Origin: Kalaharituber pfeilii
Taxonomy: Eukaryota > Ascomycota > Pezizomycetes > Pezizales > Pezizaceae
DNA: 64,000 bases
Assembly: GCA_015179045.1 (NCBI GenBank)
Contig: WHUZ01000011.1
Span: 806,001-870,000 of the forward strand
Direction: 5' to 3'
Under the pieces are notes generated by a model that was not told where the DNA came from, searched no databases, and saw only the letters and a program-made list of their open reading frames with translations. The position numbers and the translations under genes are program-made. This document shows positions 45,972 to 57,838 of this stretch, in pieces; positions within the stretch are counted from its first letter, which is position 1; each line of letters starts with the position of its first letter.

Positions 45972-47312
45972 ATGCCCTGTGCCCGCCTGAACCGACTACC
46001 TGAACCGTATGCCAACCGCTCTTGCCGGCGGCGCCTTGCCCTCGTCCCTTCCCGCTCTACTTCTCGTGCTTTCATCTCTTGCACCACCGCCTCCAGTGAG
46101 TCTGCGGGCAGCCCAGCAAACGCTAGCACCTACATTTGCGGGCTAGTTCCGAGCTATGGTATGGACTTTTCCGCTCCTATCACACCCTCCAACCCGCCCC
46201 ATTCAAGAACAAAAACGTCTGTAACTACCATCTTACAGTTGCCGGGCCTTGCGCAGGTTTTAGACCATGCGCCAGGCCTCACCCGCACACATACATTATG
46301 TGCTTCACACATCCCTGGTATCTCGACACTGTCGTCACGACCCGCTATGAAGCAATATCTAGCTGCTATGACGGACAACATATGATATCCGCTTGCTGTT
46401 TTCACTACTCTATTCATAAATTCACAGATTCTATATGCAGAGGCCCTGTTTATATCAACTTTGTGCCTTCAAACGTGCAAACTGCTTTCACACCACTTTG
46501 CCCGCCGCCCCCACCACCGTTGCTGTATCAAACCATTTACATCACCATCCTAATATTCCTTTTTCTGCTGACCTTCCCTGGTTGCCAAGACGAAGCAGAT
46601 GGTTCGGTCCAACCAATCTTGCAGGGCGCCAAGCTCACTACCCTGTCCCTTGCCCCCTCCAATTCTTGGCAACAAGCTATGGATGGTGGTGGTGTGGTGG
46701 GCATTTATGTTTTGTTTTTTACCAACTGAACAACAAAGTCAAGGTCAGATGTAAATCTCGGCGCTTTGCCAAGATAGGTCAGTTTTGGAAGTCTGCAGGT
46801 ACAAAATAGCTTAACCGAGGGTAGTCTCACAGCTTAAGCCAGTAGAATCAGCTCAACCCAATATTGACTCAAGGTCAGCTAAACCTCTTATGTAAGGACT
46901 TTTGCTGATTGCATACAACGTTTTATTGCCAAATGTTTACCTTGGCTGCTTCGATATTGTTGGGACGAGCGGAGACACAAGGTAAGGCACTTCCATGTCT
47001 GACCTCATTACAAGTGCTCTCTCTGAAAACAGGGCGAAAATGGTGATGTTATACATCTCAGTAGGTGAATTCACAGATACATTATTGGTGTGAGTATAAC
47101 TCTATATGGAGTATGTACAAGAGCAGGTTATATCATACACTTTGCGGGTATAACTTCTTTCTGGGTGTGTGTAGTTGAATGCTGATTCCAAGCTTCACGC
47201 TCAAAGTTGAGGTGAGAAGCTATTGATGCAAGCAGAGGATAGAGGTCCATGTACTTCAGTGAGACTTAGAACCTTTGCCAGCTCCAGAGTACTCTCGATA
47301 AATGCCCTTACA

Positions 47313-48217
47313 TTATGCCATCGTCCTCGTGGCCATTGCCGCCACAGTCTCCGCACTCGGCGCACTCTTTTCCTCCGTATGAACATCCTTCTTTGCCCCC
47401 AGTTTGCCCCTCGCCCATTTTATTCCGCTCTTCCACCACCCCGTCTTCTCCCCACCCTCCCACAATGGCACCACTTCCACTACTTTTCTCTCCTCGTCTC
47501 TTCCTCCCTTCAACCTCCAAACTTCCTCCTCCAATGCCTTCAGCCTCTCCTCATCCTGCCTCGTCCTCTCCTCCAGCAGCTCCAGCCTTTCTGTCACAAC
47601 ATCCTGTCTATTCATCTCCTTCCTCCGTGACCTGAGGGACTCGAAGAGGATTAAACTGCCTGCAACAGCAAAGAGGAAAAACTCGGATATGAAGGCTGCA
47701 CCCCGATCTATAGCTTTAGTTTCTGAGAGAGGGCGGATGTGAAAAGTCTTGCCCCCAGTTGTGAAAGTGGTTGTGGCATGGGTATGGCCATGAGATAAAC
47801 TCGATGTTGCTGCGCCACTTGTCGACGTTGACGTTCCAACCATCGGCGTTGGACCCGAGTGTGGGCTCGCAGCTACCCCACCTACCTTCGCCCCATGAGC
47901 TGCAGCACCATCTCCCGTCCCGGCCTTCGCTGCAGTCTTCGCAGCCCGCTCAGCTGCCTCCAACTTCTCAATTGTCGCAGCATCCCGTAAGAGTCCCAAA
48001 CGCAGGCGCATATCCGTGCGGTGAATTGCCTGCGCAATGTGGATACATAATCGACGGAAAGTGGGATGATCGCGGGCTTGCGCTTTTATTGCATTCTAAC
48101 GAGTGAGCGGGTTAGCCTGTGATGCGAAGGGAATGTCTAGAACGCTTAACACACAGCTATGGGCTTTGATATTGTGCGGATGACGAGGGAGCCGAGCTTT
48201 AAGCCGACTGTGGACAT
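47313..48217 (-). CDS. OPA3-like mitochondrial protein
   Basis: Exon 1 48217-48155 and exon 2 48095-47313 (GTGTGT donor, GCTAAC branch, GTTAG acceptor) give 281 residues. The N-terminus reads MSTVGLKLGSLVIRTISKPI, then ANAIKAQARDHPTFRRLC, the OPA3 opening, which targets mitochondria. A low-complexity Ala/Gly/Ser/Thr insert (about 60-125) separates it from the family hydrophobic core AAFISEFFLFAVAGSLILFE, followed by SLRSRRKE and a coiled coil (ERLELLEERTRQDEERLKAL). Human OPA3 is linked to mitochondrial membrane morphology and optic atrophy; the fungal protein is of unknown detailed function. The insert and the C-terminal extension make it longer than the animal protein. It is divergent from the polo kinase gene. 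Confidence 0.88.
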
Positions 48218-49644
48218 TTTTTATGCCTCACTATACCCTTCCTTTGAACCTTATTCCGCACGGAAGGCCAAAGGCGACGTCGGCGCCGACTCGTCAGTAA
48301 ATTCGACTGATCTGAAGGATTCGCAGTTTAGAAACTTGTAAGATATTTTTCTACGTCTCTCGAGCTCGTACGCCTTGCGAAGGCTCATGCAAGTCACTAG
48401 CTCCCAAATAGGATTGTTTCAGCCCTGAAGAGGAGAAAGTACAAGCAGCCAACAACACAGCGCATGCCAAGAACTGTGTTTTCGGTGGCTAGATATGCCG
48501 AACACAGATAAGATAAGATGGTATAGATAAGATAATGATTAGATGGATTGGGGCACACTGTCGATCACACAATCCTGGCAGACGGTTAAACAAAAATTGA
48601 AAAGCGCCCTGCAGTTACAGTTGCCTGGACAACGAAAATGTACTGTACTAGTTAGGGCGATTGAGGAGTTAAGGTTGTAAACCTTGTAGAGAAGTAAACA
48701 GAGCTGGCGCCAGCAAACATAGGGTCCTTGCAACCAAAGCGCACATTTATCAACCATCACTGACCTCCCAACTTTCCCTCACGAACTCGATATCATTGAA
48801 CCCACCATTCACGAATCCATATCGCCCATCGTGCCTACGACCGGTCAGTGATTGCGACACGCGCAGCACATCAAGCACACACAATCGGTTCGACTCTAGC
48901 ATCCAAATTACCTGGATCCAAGCTGGCCTGAACTTACCCACTTCATAAGGTCAATCTATGCAACCAGCATCCTAAGCCACTGTTCGCAAAAATTGGACGT
49001 AAGGCAATAAAAAAAATAAATAAATAAATAAATAAATAAATAAATCAATATCGGAGGCAAAGGCCCTGCATCTAGGAATCTCAATTAGGCCGCAGAGAAT
49101 TTTGTTTACTTTGCAACTATTTACTTTCGCCCGCGCTAGGACCTTGTTTTACTTCCAGTTGCTGCTACTCTAGCAACCGCCAACCTCTGCACTAAGTCAA
49201 CAACGACCCTTTGTGACAACAACCGGTGCTAACGTCAAAGACACTATTTCTATTCTCTTTATCCAAGTAGCACCATCACCGCAGTGCGATATACCGGATC
49301 GGAAGAGGGGAGTACTTGTTTATAATAAACAATTCAGATTTCGAATTCTCAAATCTCGAACTCGACTTTGACGCAAGGCCAGTTTAAAGAAAACAAAAAA
49401 ATAGAGAGAGAGGGGGAGGCTACAAGAGATTCAGCTGGAGGGCGACATAGGCGACGAAGAAAGCGGGCGAAACCCATTGACCTTTAACAGTTTTCTCCTT
49501 TTTTCATGTTTCAAGTCATTGAGGATTAGAGGACCTTGGAAATACCGCTCAGTACCCATGAACAGACTCACAATCGCCATATAACCCCATCGAAATCCAC
49601 CTTCAGCAAAGTACCAAGGAGCATCACGAAACACATAATAATCA
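48218..49644. other. Divergent promoter region (OPA3-like and polo kinase)
   Basis: About 1.4 kb. It has an AAAT-type microsatellite at 49008-49045 and a featureless minus-strand ORF at 48750-48941. No supported gene. Confidence 0.4.
49008..49045. repeat. (AAAT)n microsatellite
   Basis: About eight consecutive AAAT units following a short A-rich stretch. Confidence 0.85.
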
Positions 49645-52600
49645 ATGACAATGGCCATTACCGCCGCCCTATCCCCGATTGACATCAACCTCCAGCGGGA
49701 GAAGCCCACCGCCAGCTCCTCCGCGCCTGCTCCCCGAAAACAATCCGACTACCACCTCCTCAAAAAGCTCGCTTACCTCAACCCCCCAAAACCCACCTCC
49801 GACTCCGACAATGACTATGTCGACGCCGAACCAGCTGCCCCAGTGGTGCCTAAGAAGCTTGCTCCGGCTCCCGCCGTCTCCAAAACTCCCAAAAAGCGTG
49901 CTGTGCACCGACCCTCGAAAAAAATCTTATGCGCTACACCACCAGTGAACCTCCGAAATAACAAGCGTGGGGTGGAATATGATCGCGGAAGGCAGCTGGG
50001 AGAAGGAGGATTCGCGAGGTGTTATCTTGTGCAGAATAAGGAGGGAAAGTTATTTGCGGCGAAGACTGTCGCGAAGGAGAGTTTGGTATCGGAGAAAATG
50101 CAGGCCAAGGTACGTACTTCAGTTTGCCCTGTGCCTACTCCCGGAGTGTCGTGAGCGGGCTGGCGATGGGAGTTGAGACTAATACCACATCACATACAGT
50201 TCTTTGGCGAAATCCAAGTGCAAAAAACCATGGTACATCCCAACATCGTTCGTTTCATTGAATGCTTCGAAGACGCCCGCAACATCTACCTCATCCTTGA
50301 ACTCTGTCCCAATAAGTCTCTCGTGGACATGCTCCGCCGCCGGCAACGACTCACCGAGCCCGAAACCCGGTTCTACATGCTTCAGCTCCTGGGCGCCATA
50401 AAATACATGCACAGCAAGCGCGTCATCCACCGTGACCTGAAGCTCGGCAACATCTTCCTTGACGGCGAGATGAATGCCAAAGTTGGCGACTTTGGTCTCG
50501 CGGCGTTACTGGTGGATGAGAATGATCGCAAGACGACAATGTGTGGGACGCCGAATTATATTGCGCCGGAGGTACTTTTTGGGAAGAAGCAGGGGCATAG
50601 CTTTGAGGTGGATCTATGGAGTTGTGGGGTTATACTGTATGCGCTGTTAGTAGGAAAGCCGCCGTTCCAAGCGGGGGATGTAAACTCGATTTACAAGTAT
50701 GCACACACCTACATCTTGATTGAATAACTTTTTTTCTTCTTTTCTTTGTTTTTTTTTTTTTTTTTTTTTTTTTTTGTGCTGATTCTGCGGTCCCAGAAAA
50801 ATCCGAGACTCCTCCTTTGAATGGCCCGCCGACATTCCCATTTCCACTCCCGCAAAGGAACTAGTACAGTCATTACTACACAAGGACCCGTCTTCACGCC
50901 CTACACTAGATAGCATCGCCGACCACCCCTTCTTCCGCCATGGCTACTTCCCGCGAAGTATCCCACAATCTGCTACCACCAAGGAACCCATATTCAAGAC
51001 CAGCTCTGGTATACCTATCACCGCCGCAAATGCAACATCACCTGGGGTCAAGACCGAGGCGAGAAGGAACTACATAGAGGTAGCGAAAGCCGCTGGAATT
51101 GGCATTGATGATAACGGACTACCGATGGAGTGCGTGGGGGATCAGGTGGGAAGACCAGTCTCTGCGTTGGAGATTGACGGGAATGAAGAGGTTGTGCCTG
51201 CCCCTGTACCAGTGCGAGAGTCGACCGCAGTTGTGCCGCCTGTGAGGGTCAGGCCAAGGAGGACTGAGGCAGCCGCAGCGAGAGCAAGGGAACAGCAGGC
51301 CCAGCAAGAGCAAGAGAGGCAAAAAATAAAAGCGGAAAAAGATGCTGCTGCTGCAGCGACAGTCGCTGCGGTAATACAGGAGCAGCAGAAGCAGCAGGCA
51401 AAAAAGAAACAGGACTTTCTACTCCCGGAGGCGCTGTCTCCACGCGATGGGCGGGCGCGGATGCGCAATACTGCGCTTCTACGCAGCGCGATAACTGGGG
51501 CAGCGAGGGATGCAGGCCTTGCGGGGGCGGCACCGAGGCGGCCATCTGTGTTGGGCCCGTCGAGGCGGAAAGAGGAGATTGAGGTCGTAGTGCTGGAAGA
51601 CGATGGGGAGGGTGGGGAGGACGTGGAGGAGGTGGACGATGAGGAGCCAGCTGTGCTGCCGCCGGCAAGGAGGCCAACCAGGAGGGTGGGAGGGACGGTG
51701 AAGGCCGCGATTCCAGAGGAAAAAGTTATGCCGCCGAAGCTGCCGGATCTGTTTTCAGGGACGACAGGGGCGAAGAGGAGTACAATAACGAGGTCTGCGG
51801 CGGCGGAGGCGAGGTTGGCGGAGAGGATGAGGGAGAAGGAGAAGGAGAAGGAGAAGGAGAAGGAGAGGGAGAGGGAGAAGGCAAGAGAGAGGGAAAGGGA
51901 ACGGGAACGGCAACGGGAACGTGAACGAGAGAGAGAGCGAGAGAGGGAATTGGAGAGGCAGAGAGAAAAGGAAGAAAGAATAAAGGAAAGGGAACGGGAA
52001 AGGGAACGGGAGAGGGAGAGGGAAAGGGAGCGTGAGAAGCAGCGAGAGCGTCCCGCCACGGCAGCCCCCCTCCGCAAGGCGCCCTCGCGCCGCGCCGTAC
52101 GTGATGCGCTCACCACCACAACCACAAACACCTCAACGGCCTCCGCCGGCGCGCTCTCCAACACTTCGACCGCCTCCACCTCCACCTCCGACCCCATCCC
52201 CTCCATCCCAACTCTCACCGCTGCCATCGGCGCTGCTCTACCCCACACGGCCACCGCCTCTATCCTCGACTCCCTTTCCCCCGTCGTCGCCGCCCTTTCC
52301 TCCGCCCTCGGCCGCACCACCGCCCCCTCGTCCTCCAAAGACCCCTACTCCCTCACGCCGCCCAGCACCCAATCCCAGATCCGCGCGTGGCGCCGCGGAG
52401 ACGTGGCTCCGGTAGGGGCGAACCTGACGTTCATCACCAAATGGGTCGATTACACGAACAAGTACGGCATTGGGTACACGCTACTCGATGGAACGTGCGG
52501 GACTATGTTCAACGACAACACGGGGATCGTGTGTGAGTCGGATTGCTCGAATGCCAATAGCGGTGACCTGGCGTGGTATATATCCCAAGGGTATGCCCTC

Positions 52601-53431
52601 TCGGCTGCGGCCACCGGTTCCTCCGCGGCAACCACATCCAGTGGTGCTGGCGCAGGCAGAGGCGGCGTAGAAACCGTGTATAAAGTCCACAAAACGCACA
52701 TGACGACGTTACAAAAAGAGCGTAATGCCAGCGCAATATCTCGACGATACGGCGGGAATCTAAACAATAACAACGCTACGTCGTCGGAGCTGACAAAGAT
52801 GGGCGGCCGGCTGGCCGAGGCGAAGGTGGCGATGTGGAAACGGTTTGGGAATTACATGAGGGAGAGTCTAGAGGGTGCTGACGCCTTCTCTACTTCCTCC
52901 TCCACCACGAGTAGAAGGGCAGGGGCTGCGGGGAGAGGAGGCGAAGATCGAGAGTTGACCTTCGTGACAACATATGCACGACTCAAGCAGGGCGCCTTCT
53001 TCCGCTTCAGCAACTCCGACATGCAGTTCAACTTTGCCGACCACAGCAAGCTGCTCATTTCCGACAGGGGCCGAACGCTGCGTTTCCTCTACCGCGTCAA
53101 CAATACACTCTCGTCGTCAAACCCGCCATCGCTCACCGCTGCTGCCGGTGGGCGCGGCATGGTGGTCATGGGCGCCGAGGAGGTCAGGGCGCTGATGGCG
53201 GGCGTGGGTGGCGGGTGGACGGAGCAGGAAAGGAGGGAGTTGAGGGACGCGGATGTGTTGGGGAAGGTGGGGTTTGCGAGGGGGTTCTTGAGAGCGTGGT
53301 GGAGGGAGGGGAGGGTGCCGGGGGTGAGGAGGAGAGTGGGCGCGGGTAGTAAAGGGGGGAGGAATGAGGGGGAGGAGGCAGGAGGGAAGGACAAGGGGGA
53401 GGAGGAGGTTGTGGTGTTGGGCGAGGCGTAG
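49645..53431 (+). CDS. Polo-like kinase with very long charged linker
   Basis: Exons 49645-50109, 50200-50696 and 50797-53431 join to 1198 residues (in-frame alternative ATG at 49651 with better context). The kinase domain runs about 110-370: [36 protein letters not shown] and the activation loop [16 protein letters not shown] linker of some 450-500 residues follows, rich in Gln/Ala, then Glu/Asp. It holds a ~75-residue run of alternating Lys/Glu/Arg ([20 protein letters not shown] and on; DNA 51830-52045), which looks like a single alpha helix. Polo box 1 begins near [20 protein letters not shown] (about 880), and polo box 2 holds [20 protein letters not shown] (about 1050). The kinase drives mitotic entry, spindle and septation. 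Filamentous fungi often have long polo linkers, so this is an extreme of a known trend. Intron 2 holds a T run of about 27. Confidence 0.93.
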
Positions 53432-54345
53432 AGAAGAGAATAGAGAATTCGAAGGAGCTATATCGTCGATGAATGAGTATGGGATTGATTAATTGGCCTT
53501 TTTTTTTTTTTTTTTTTTTTTTCCTCTTGAAATCCGTGTCTTTTTTGTATTTTTTTTTTTTTTTTTTTATCACTGCAGTTTTTCATCTACATTATCGCAT
53601 GCCTTTCCTGTCCTTTTATCAACAATGCTCTTGTTTTTCCGTTTCCCCGTTTCCTGTTTCCCCGGTTTCCCGTTTGCCGGTTTCCAAAAACTCTGTTTAC
53701 TATATCCCCCCTTTTTCCCGTTACTTTTTTATCAAGTCTATTGCTTTCAGCTAATGCCTCCGTTGTTCGAATTGTAAAAAAAAAAAAAAAAATAAAATAA
53801 AATAAATCAATAAATAAAAAGGGACTTTTTGTACATAAGTTATGAGCATATCGTTGCATATTGTGATGTTACACACGGCATGTACACGACGGATACGCGT
53901 CTTGTTTGTGAAAATTCAGAACTTACCCTGAACCACTCCGTTCTTCACTCCCCCCGGCCTTTACTGTCGGAACCGAAAAAGCTACAGTACGTGTGTACGA
54001 TACTCACAAATCACCGCAAAGTAGATGTATGTATGTATGTGTACATAAATATATATGTACCACCCTATATACAAAAAAAGCCATAGTCCCCATATTGGTA
54101 GCTAGCCAGCTAAAACCAAACATAAGAGAAAAAAAAAAATCAGGAAAAATAAAAGAATTAAAAAAAATAAAAAAAAATAAAAGAATGGAAGAAGGCACCC
54201 ACTTGGAAAAAGAAAAAAAACCCAATATAGTTTTATGCTCAGCAGACTGAGACAAAAGAAACAAAACAAGGCAACTTTTTTCAAATCATAAAAGTAGGCG
54301 AAGCCTTACCTCACCAGCTCCACCTTCCTCTTCCATACCCCCTAC
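53432..54345. other. Convergent 3' region, AT-rich
   Basis: About 0.9 kb with T runs (53502-53522, 53551-53569), A runs (53776-53791) and AT-rich sequence. No gene. Probable 3' UTRs of the polo kinase and transporter genes. Confidence 0.45.
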
Positions 54346-55722
54346 CTATCTCCTCCTTTGAGAACTATTTTCCCGTTCCCCCTGCTGCCTCTTCGTCTTT
54401 GCCTCCAATTCCACCTTCGCATACCACGCACCCCCAGCCAACGTCAATACAATCCCCAGCGCATTCATCGGCGTAACGTTCAGTCCCCAGAACACAATCG
54501 CCAAAATAATCGTCAGAATCTGCTTCACATTCCCCGCAACCGTCATCGTCAACGCCCCCGTCTTCTTATTCGACGTGAACGAAATGACATTCAACGCGAA
54601 GGCAATGACACCGTTGATGACAAGTGCAATTACGTCACGGCGCGTCAAAGAGCCATCAGCAGCGTAGGTCTTGAGTGTAGATAGCTCGCCTGTGAAGTAT
54701 GCGTAGATGAGCGTCTGGATGAAGGCGAGGGGGGACATGCGGTGGAGGATTTCGAGAGGGGAGAGACGGAGACGACCGGTTTGGATGCGGTTGGTAACCA
54801 CGGTTTTGAGGGCCGCGAGGAACGCGCCAAGGAGGGTGAGAGCGAAGCCGAGAGGGGTGAAGTAGTAGTCTCCGGCGGTAGCGAGGCCGACACCGGCAGC
54901 GACCTGGGGTTAGAGTCAACGTTAGCGGTGGTTGCAGAGGTGGGTCAGGAAGCGGAGGAAGGGAAGGGGAGGGGGAGATTGCGGGACCAACCGGGATTAG
55001 CGAGATGTAAGTCATAGTCCCGTACGTCTTCTGGAAGAATACCACATAGATAATGACTGTAAAAAACGGTGTCATCGCCCTGACGACCTGGTGGAATGGG
55101 ATTGTGACGAGGTTACTGCCGAACAAGGTAGGGTTAGCTGGGTATGTAACGGCTCCAGGAGGACGGGAGATCTCACAGCGAGACATTGCTGATGGCAATG
55201 TTGATGGTGTAGAGCATTGAAAAGACGAGTAGGATAAGCTGCTCCCGGTCTGTCAGCCGGGTGAGGGTGAAGCTGCCGCGGTAGTAGAGTATAATGCAGC
55301 CGACGGAGCCGCAGAAAGTGTGAATGCCGGTTAGGAGGTATGGGAAAGGGAACTGGATTGGAGGGATTGTGTTAGCTCCGGAGTATTCTGGAAATATCCC
55401 CTTCCCAATTGCCTATTCCGAATTCTTCTCTTCCGCTCTGCTGCTCCCTCGGGTTTCGGGGGGGGGGTGGGATGGTTACTACCTTCCCCATCACGGCTTT
55501 GTTGTACAACGTCAAAGCCAGATTCAGAGCAAAGTATAGGGCTAGCCATGTATACTGCTGTCTCAATGTCGTTGCTCCCTGCGTCTGCGGTGCCGTCGGT
55601 ATTGTCGGCATCGATATCTGCGGGTTCGAGCCCTGGTGGTAGTGATTGGGCCCGGCATTGACCTCGCCATTATGCAGAGGAAGCAAGTGCTCGTTCTTTT
55701 CGTCCATTGCTGCTGGTTGCAT
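54346..55722 (-). CDS. Triose-phosphate/nucleotide-sugar type transporter (TPT/DMT superfamily)
   Basis: Four exons, 55722-55483, 55352-55177, 55115-54992 and 54903-54346, join in frame to 365 residues. After a cytosolic ~55-residue N-terminus, about ten membrane helices can be seen. They begin at YTWLALYFALNLALTLYNKA, followed by PYLLTGIHTFCGSVGCIILY, NVSLNLVTIPFHQVVRAMTP, FFTVIIYVVFF, the VVTNRIQTG loop and the signature KKTGALTMTVAGNVKQILTI near the C-terminus. These are hallmarks of the plant TPT-like branch of the drug/metabolite transporter superfamily, seen in the Golgi or ER of fungi. The substrate is not deducible. The Lys/Arg-rich tail (KTKRQQGERENSSQRRR) could be an ER-retrieval or topology signal. 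Start chosen at 55722 (A at -3); 55707 is an alternative. Confidence 0.9.
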
Positions 55723-57838
55723 GGTGAAGCTCCCACGGGGGGCGGGGGGAAGGGGGGCTGCAGGATATGTGCGGGTGGGCGGGAGCCTGGAGACGGAAGT
55801 GGAGCGACGGACGACGACGATGACTGCCCGTTGAGGGGGGGGGGGAGGGGGTTTTGTAGGTTGGTGGGCACCGACCGGCGCGGGCGGGCAGACGGGGCGA
55901 GAGGGAGACGGGCGGGTGCTGCGCCTGGTGCCTGGTGCCTGGGCCAAGACGCAAAGCTCTGGCCGGGGGGTCGCTGCTGCTGGCGATGCTCAGATGTGGG
56001 GCGAGGGACACGGCGTCCCCCTGTGCTTGTGCTTGTGCTGAACAGCGCAGGTTCTAGAAAGGCTCGCCGAGATGGCAGCCACTGCCCGGCGCAGGGGGCC
56101 TCACGGCGGGTCGGCCAGCTGAGACACTGGGCGGCGGCCGACATGGCCTGCGATAGGCTCTGGCGACACACACACATGCAGCCACGCCCTGCCCACGAGC
56201 TGATCGTGGCCTTACATCAGATCTGGGCGTCGGCTGCACTCATCCAACAGGGGCGCGCTCGGAGCCAGCGCAGCGCGGGCGATCGCAGACCAACCGGCAA
56301 AGCCCGCGAGGTGTGCAGTACGACACGAGGGACCCCTCGCAGTAGGCACAGTGCGTGCTGTGCTCGTGGGATCGGCAGGACTTGCATGGGATGGCGAACG
56401 ATGCGGTTCCACAGCCGCAATAGCGTGACCGCGTACTCTACGTGCGTGCGCTCATCCCAGGCTGGCCCTCCCATTCCGGTCAGGAGACGAAGGCTGCGTT
56501 GGGCATGATGAAAGAAAAGGAAACATCATCGGACGCGGATATTTGCATCAGAATCAGAGAAAAGGAGGGGCAGTGTGTAGAGCCGCAGGAATGTGGGCCA
56601 CAGCCACAGCCAGATATGATAGATATGCATATATTTTCGCTTCTTGAAACCGTTGCCTTCGCTTGGCTTCCGGGGAGTCGCCCAGCTGGATGTGATATGA
56701 TAGGGGGGCTGGGTTGCCGTGTCCTGCGGCGGGGCGGCTTGGCCGAAGCATCCTGTGGGCAGAGTCCAACGGTGCGCTCGCTTTGTAATATAAGGTTTGC
56801 GCTGGAGATATTATTTACGCCGGGATTGGCAATTAGCGTACGTATGCGCGCCCAACTCTAACCCGAAGAGAGGACTCCCGCAAGGATTGAAAATGTGGAG
56901 AATTAGAGGAGAATCCTGGGCGTGCCGACGACATGTGAGCTAGAGAGATGCAATCCCGGCATTGCCTTGCAGGCGTCCCAGACGACGAAGTATGTATGTG
57001 GAATTATTAGTATTACGACAGATAGAGCCTGTATGCGCCGCCATGGGTATATGCATAAATTGATGCGTGTATGGTAGAGCGCATATTCGTTGGAGGCTGG
57101 CTGGACATGCCGTTGTGAATTAGAGCGAGCAGGCTGAGTATAGTAATTCATCAGATATGATATAAAGGAGACTTTGTAGGACGAGCGATGCACGCACCCG
57201 GAGATGAAAGGAAGCCGCGGCCACGGGAACACAAACACAAACACAAGGCTCGCCGGGGCAGGACTGCAATGTGCGCTGCGGCGTGGGTAGGATCCATCAC
57301 CAGCATGCGGCCACCGGCTGCGAAACTGAAACTGAAACTGGCAGCAGCGATCCCCTCCGGCACGCCTCGGCAGCGCAGCGCCCAGCCTAGAGCAGTCCTG
57401 CAGCGCCATTGGCTGATGCACATTCGCCACCCAGCCCCTGCCGCAGCCTGATGCTGGGCCTTCTCTATGGTCCGGGATGGCGACTGCTCACGTGACTTGA
57501 TGCCCCCCTCCACCGATGCGGTCACGTGGAAAGGTCACGTGGAAAGGCCACTCCTGGCACGACGCTTGCGCTGGCAGGCCGCAACGGCGCCCGGCGAGTG
57601 ACAGAGCCAGCCCGGGCTATCCCCAGCATCACCCGCCGGGAGAACGTGTATTACACATGCATCCCTTGCAGTAAGCTTACTCGTGCTGGCGATTCCCTTG
57701 GAGCTCTTCAGCAGGCACTGTGTTCTCAAGATAGCCGCTGCAACGTAGCTCTAGCTATCCGCTTCCGCCAAACACGCTCGTCTTGAGCTCAGGTGACCCT
57801 AACTTGAAGAATATAGCGAAGCTCTCGGACTCCACAGC
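55723..57838. other. Long divergent intergenic region, GC-rich
   Basis: About 2.1 kb between the transporter and zinc-transporter genes. It is GC-rich at 55740-57600 with a G run at 55835-55852 and overlapping ORFs on both strands but no domain. A direct duplication of GGTCACGTGGAAA (57521-57533 and 57533-57545) contains CACGTG, an E-box core. It presumably carries both promoters. Confidence 0.45.
57521..57545. promoter_or_regulatory. Tandem CACGTG-type motif (possible bHLH sites)
   Basis: Two adjacent copies of GGTCACGTGGAAA. Each centre, TCACGTG, is the core bound by bHLH factors in fungi. A further TCACGTGA-like site lies at 57488-57495. The ZIP gene starts about 300 bp downstream. Function is inferred only from the motif and its repetition. 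Confidence 0.35.

Larger units (their letters stand above)
44443..47312. other. Long 5' region of SIN3, no gene seen
   Basis: About 2.9 kb. It contains simple repeats at 45150-45177, 45510-45580 and 45929-45971, G runs (44885-44900, 45240-45265) and overlapping GC-rich ORFs on both strands with skewed composition only. The right part (46380-47300) is AT-richer and featureless. A long upstream regulatory region or long 5' UTR of SIN3 is plausible. Confidence 0.45.

Noticed and set aside
45484..46729. GC-rich plus-strand ORFs upstream of SIN3
   Set aside because: Open because of GCAGCA and GAGCCCCA repeats; no splice structure, no domain, several overlapping frames equally open.
51142..52338. 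398-codon minus-strand ORF opposite the polo kinase
   Set aside because: Antisense shadow of the charged linker (Ser/Leu/Arg-rich composition); the polo kinase frame is certain.
55636..56508. 290-codon plus-strand ORF antisense to the transporter 5' end
   Set aside because: Overlaps a well-supported exon on the other strand and has no conserved segment.
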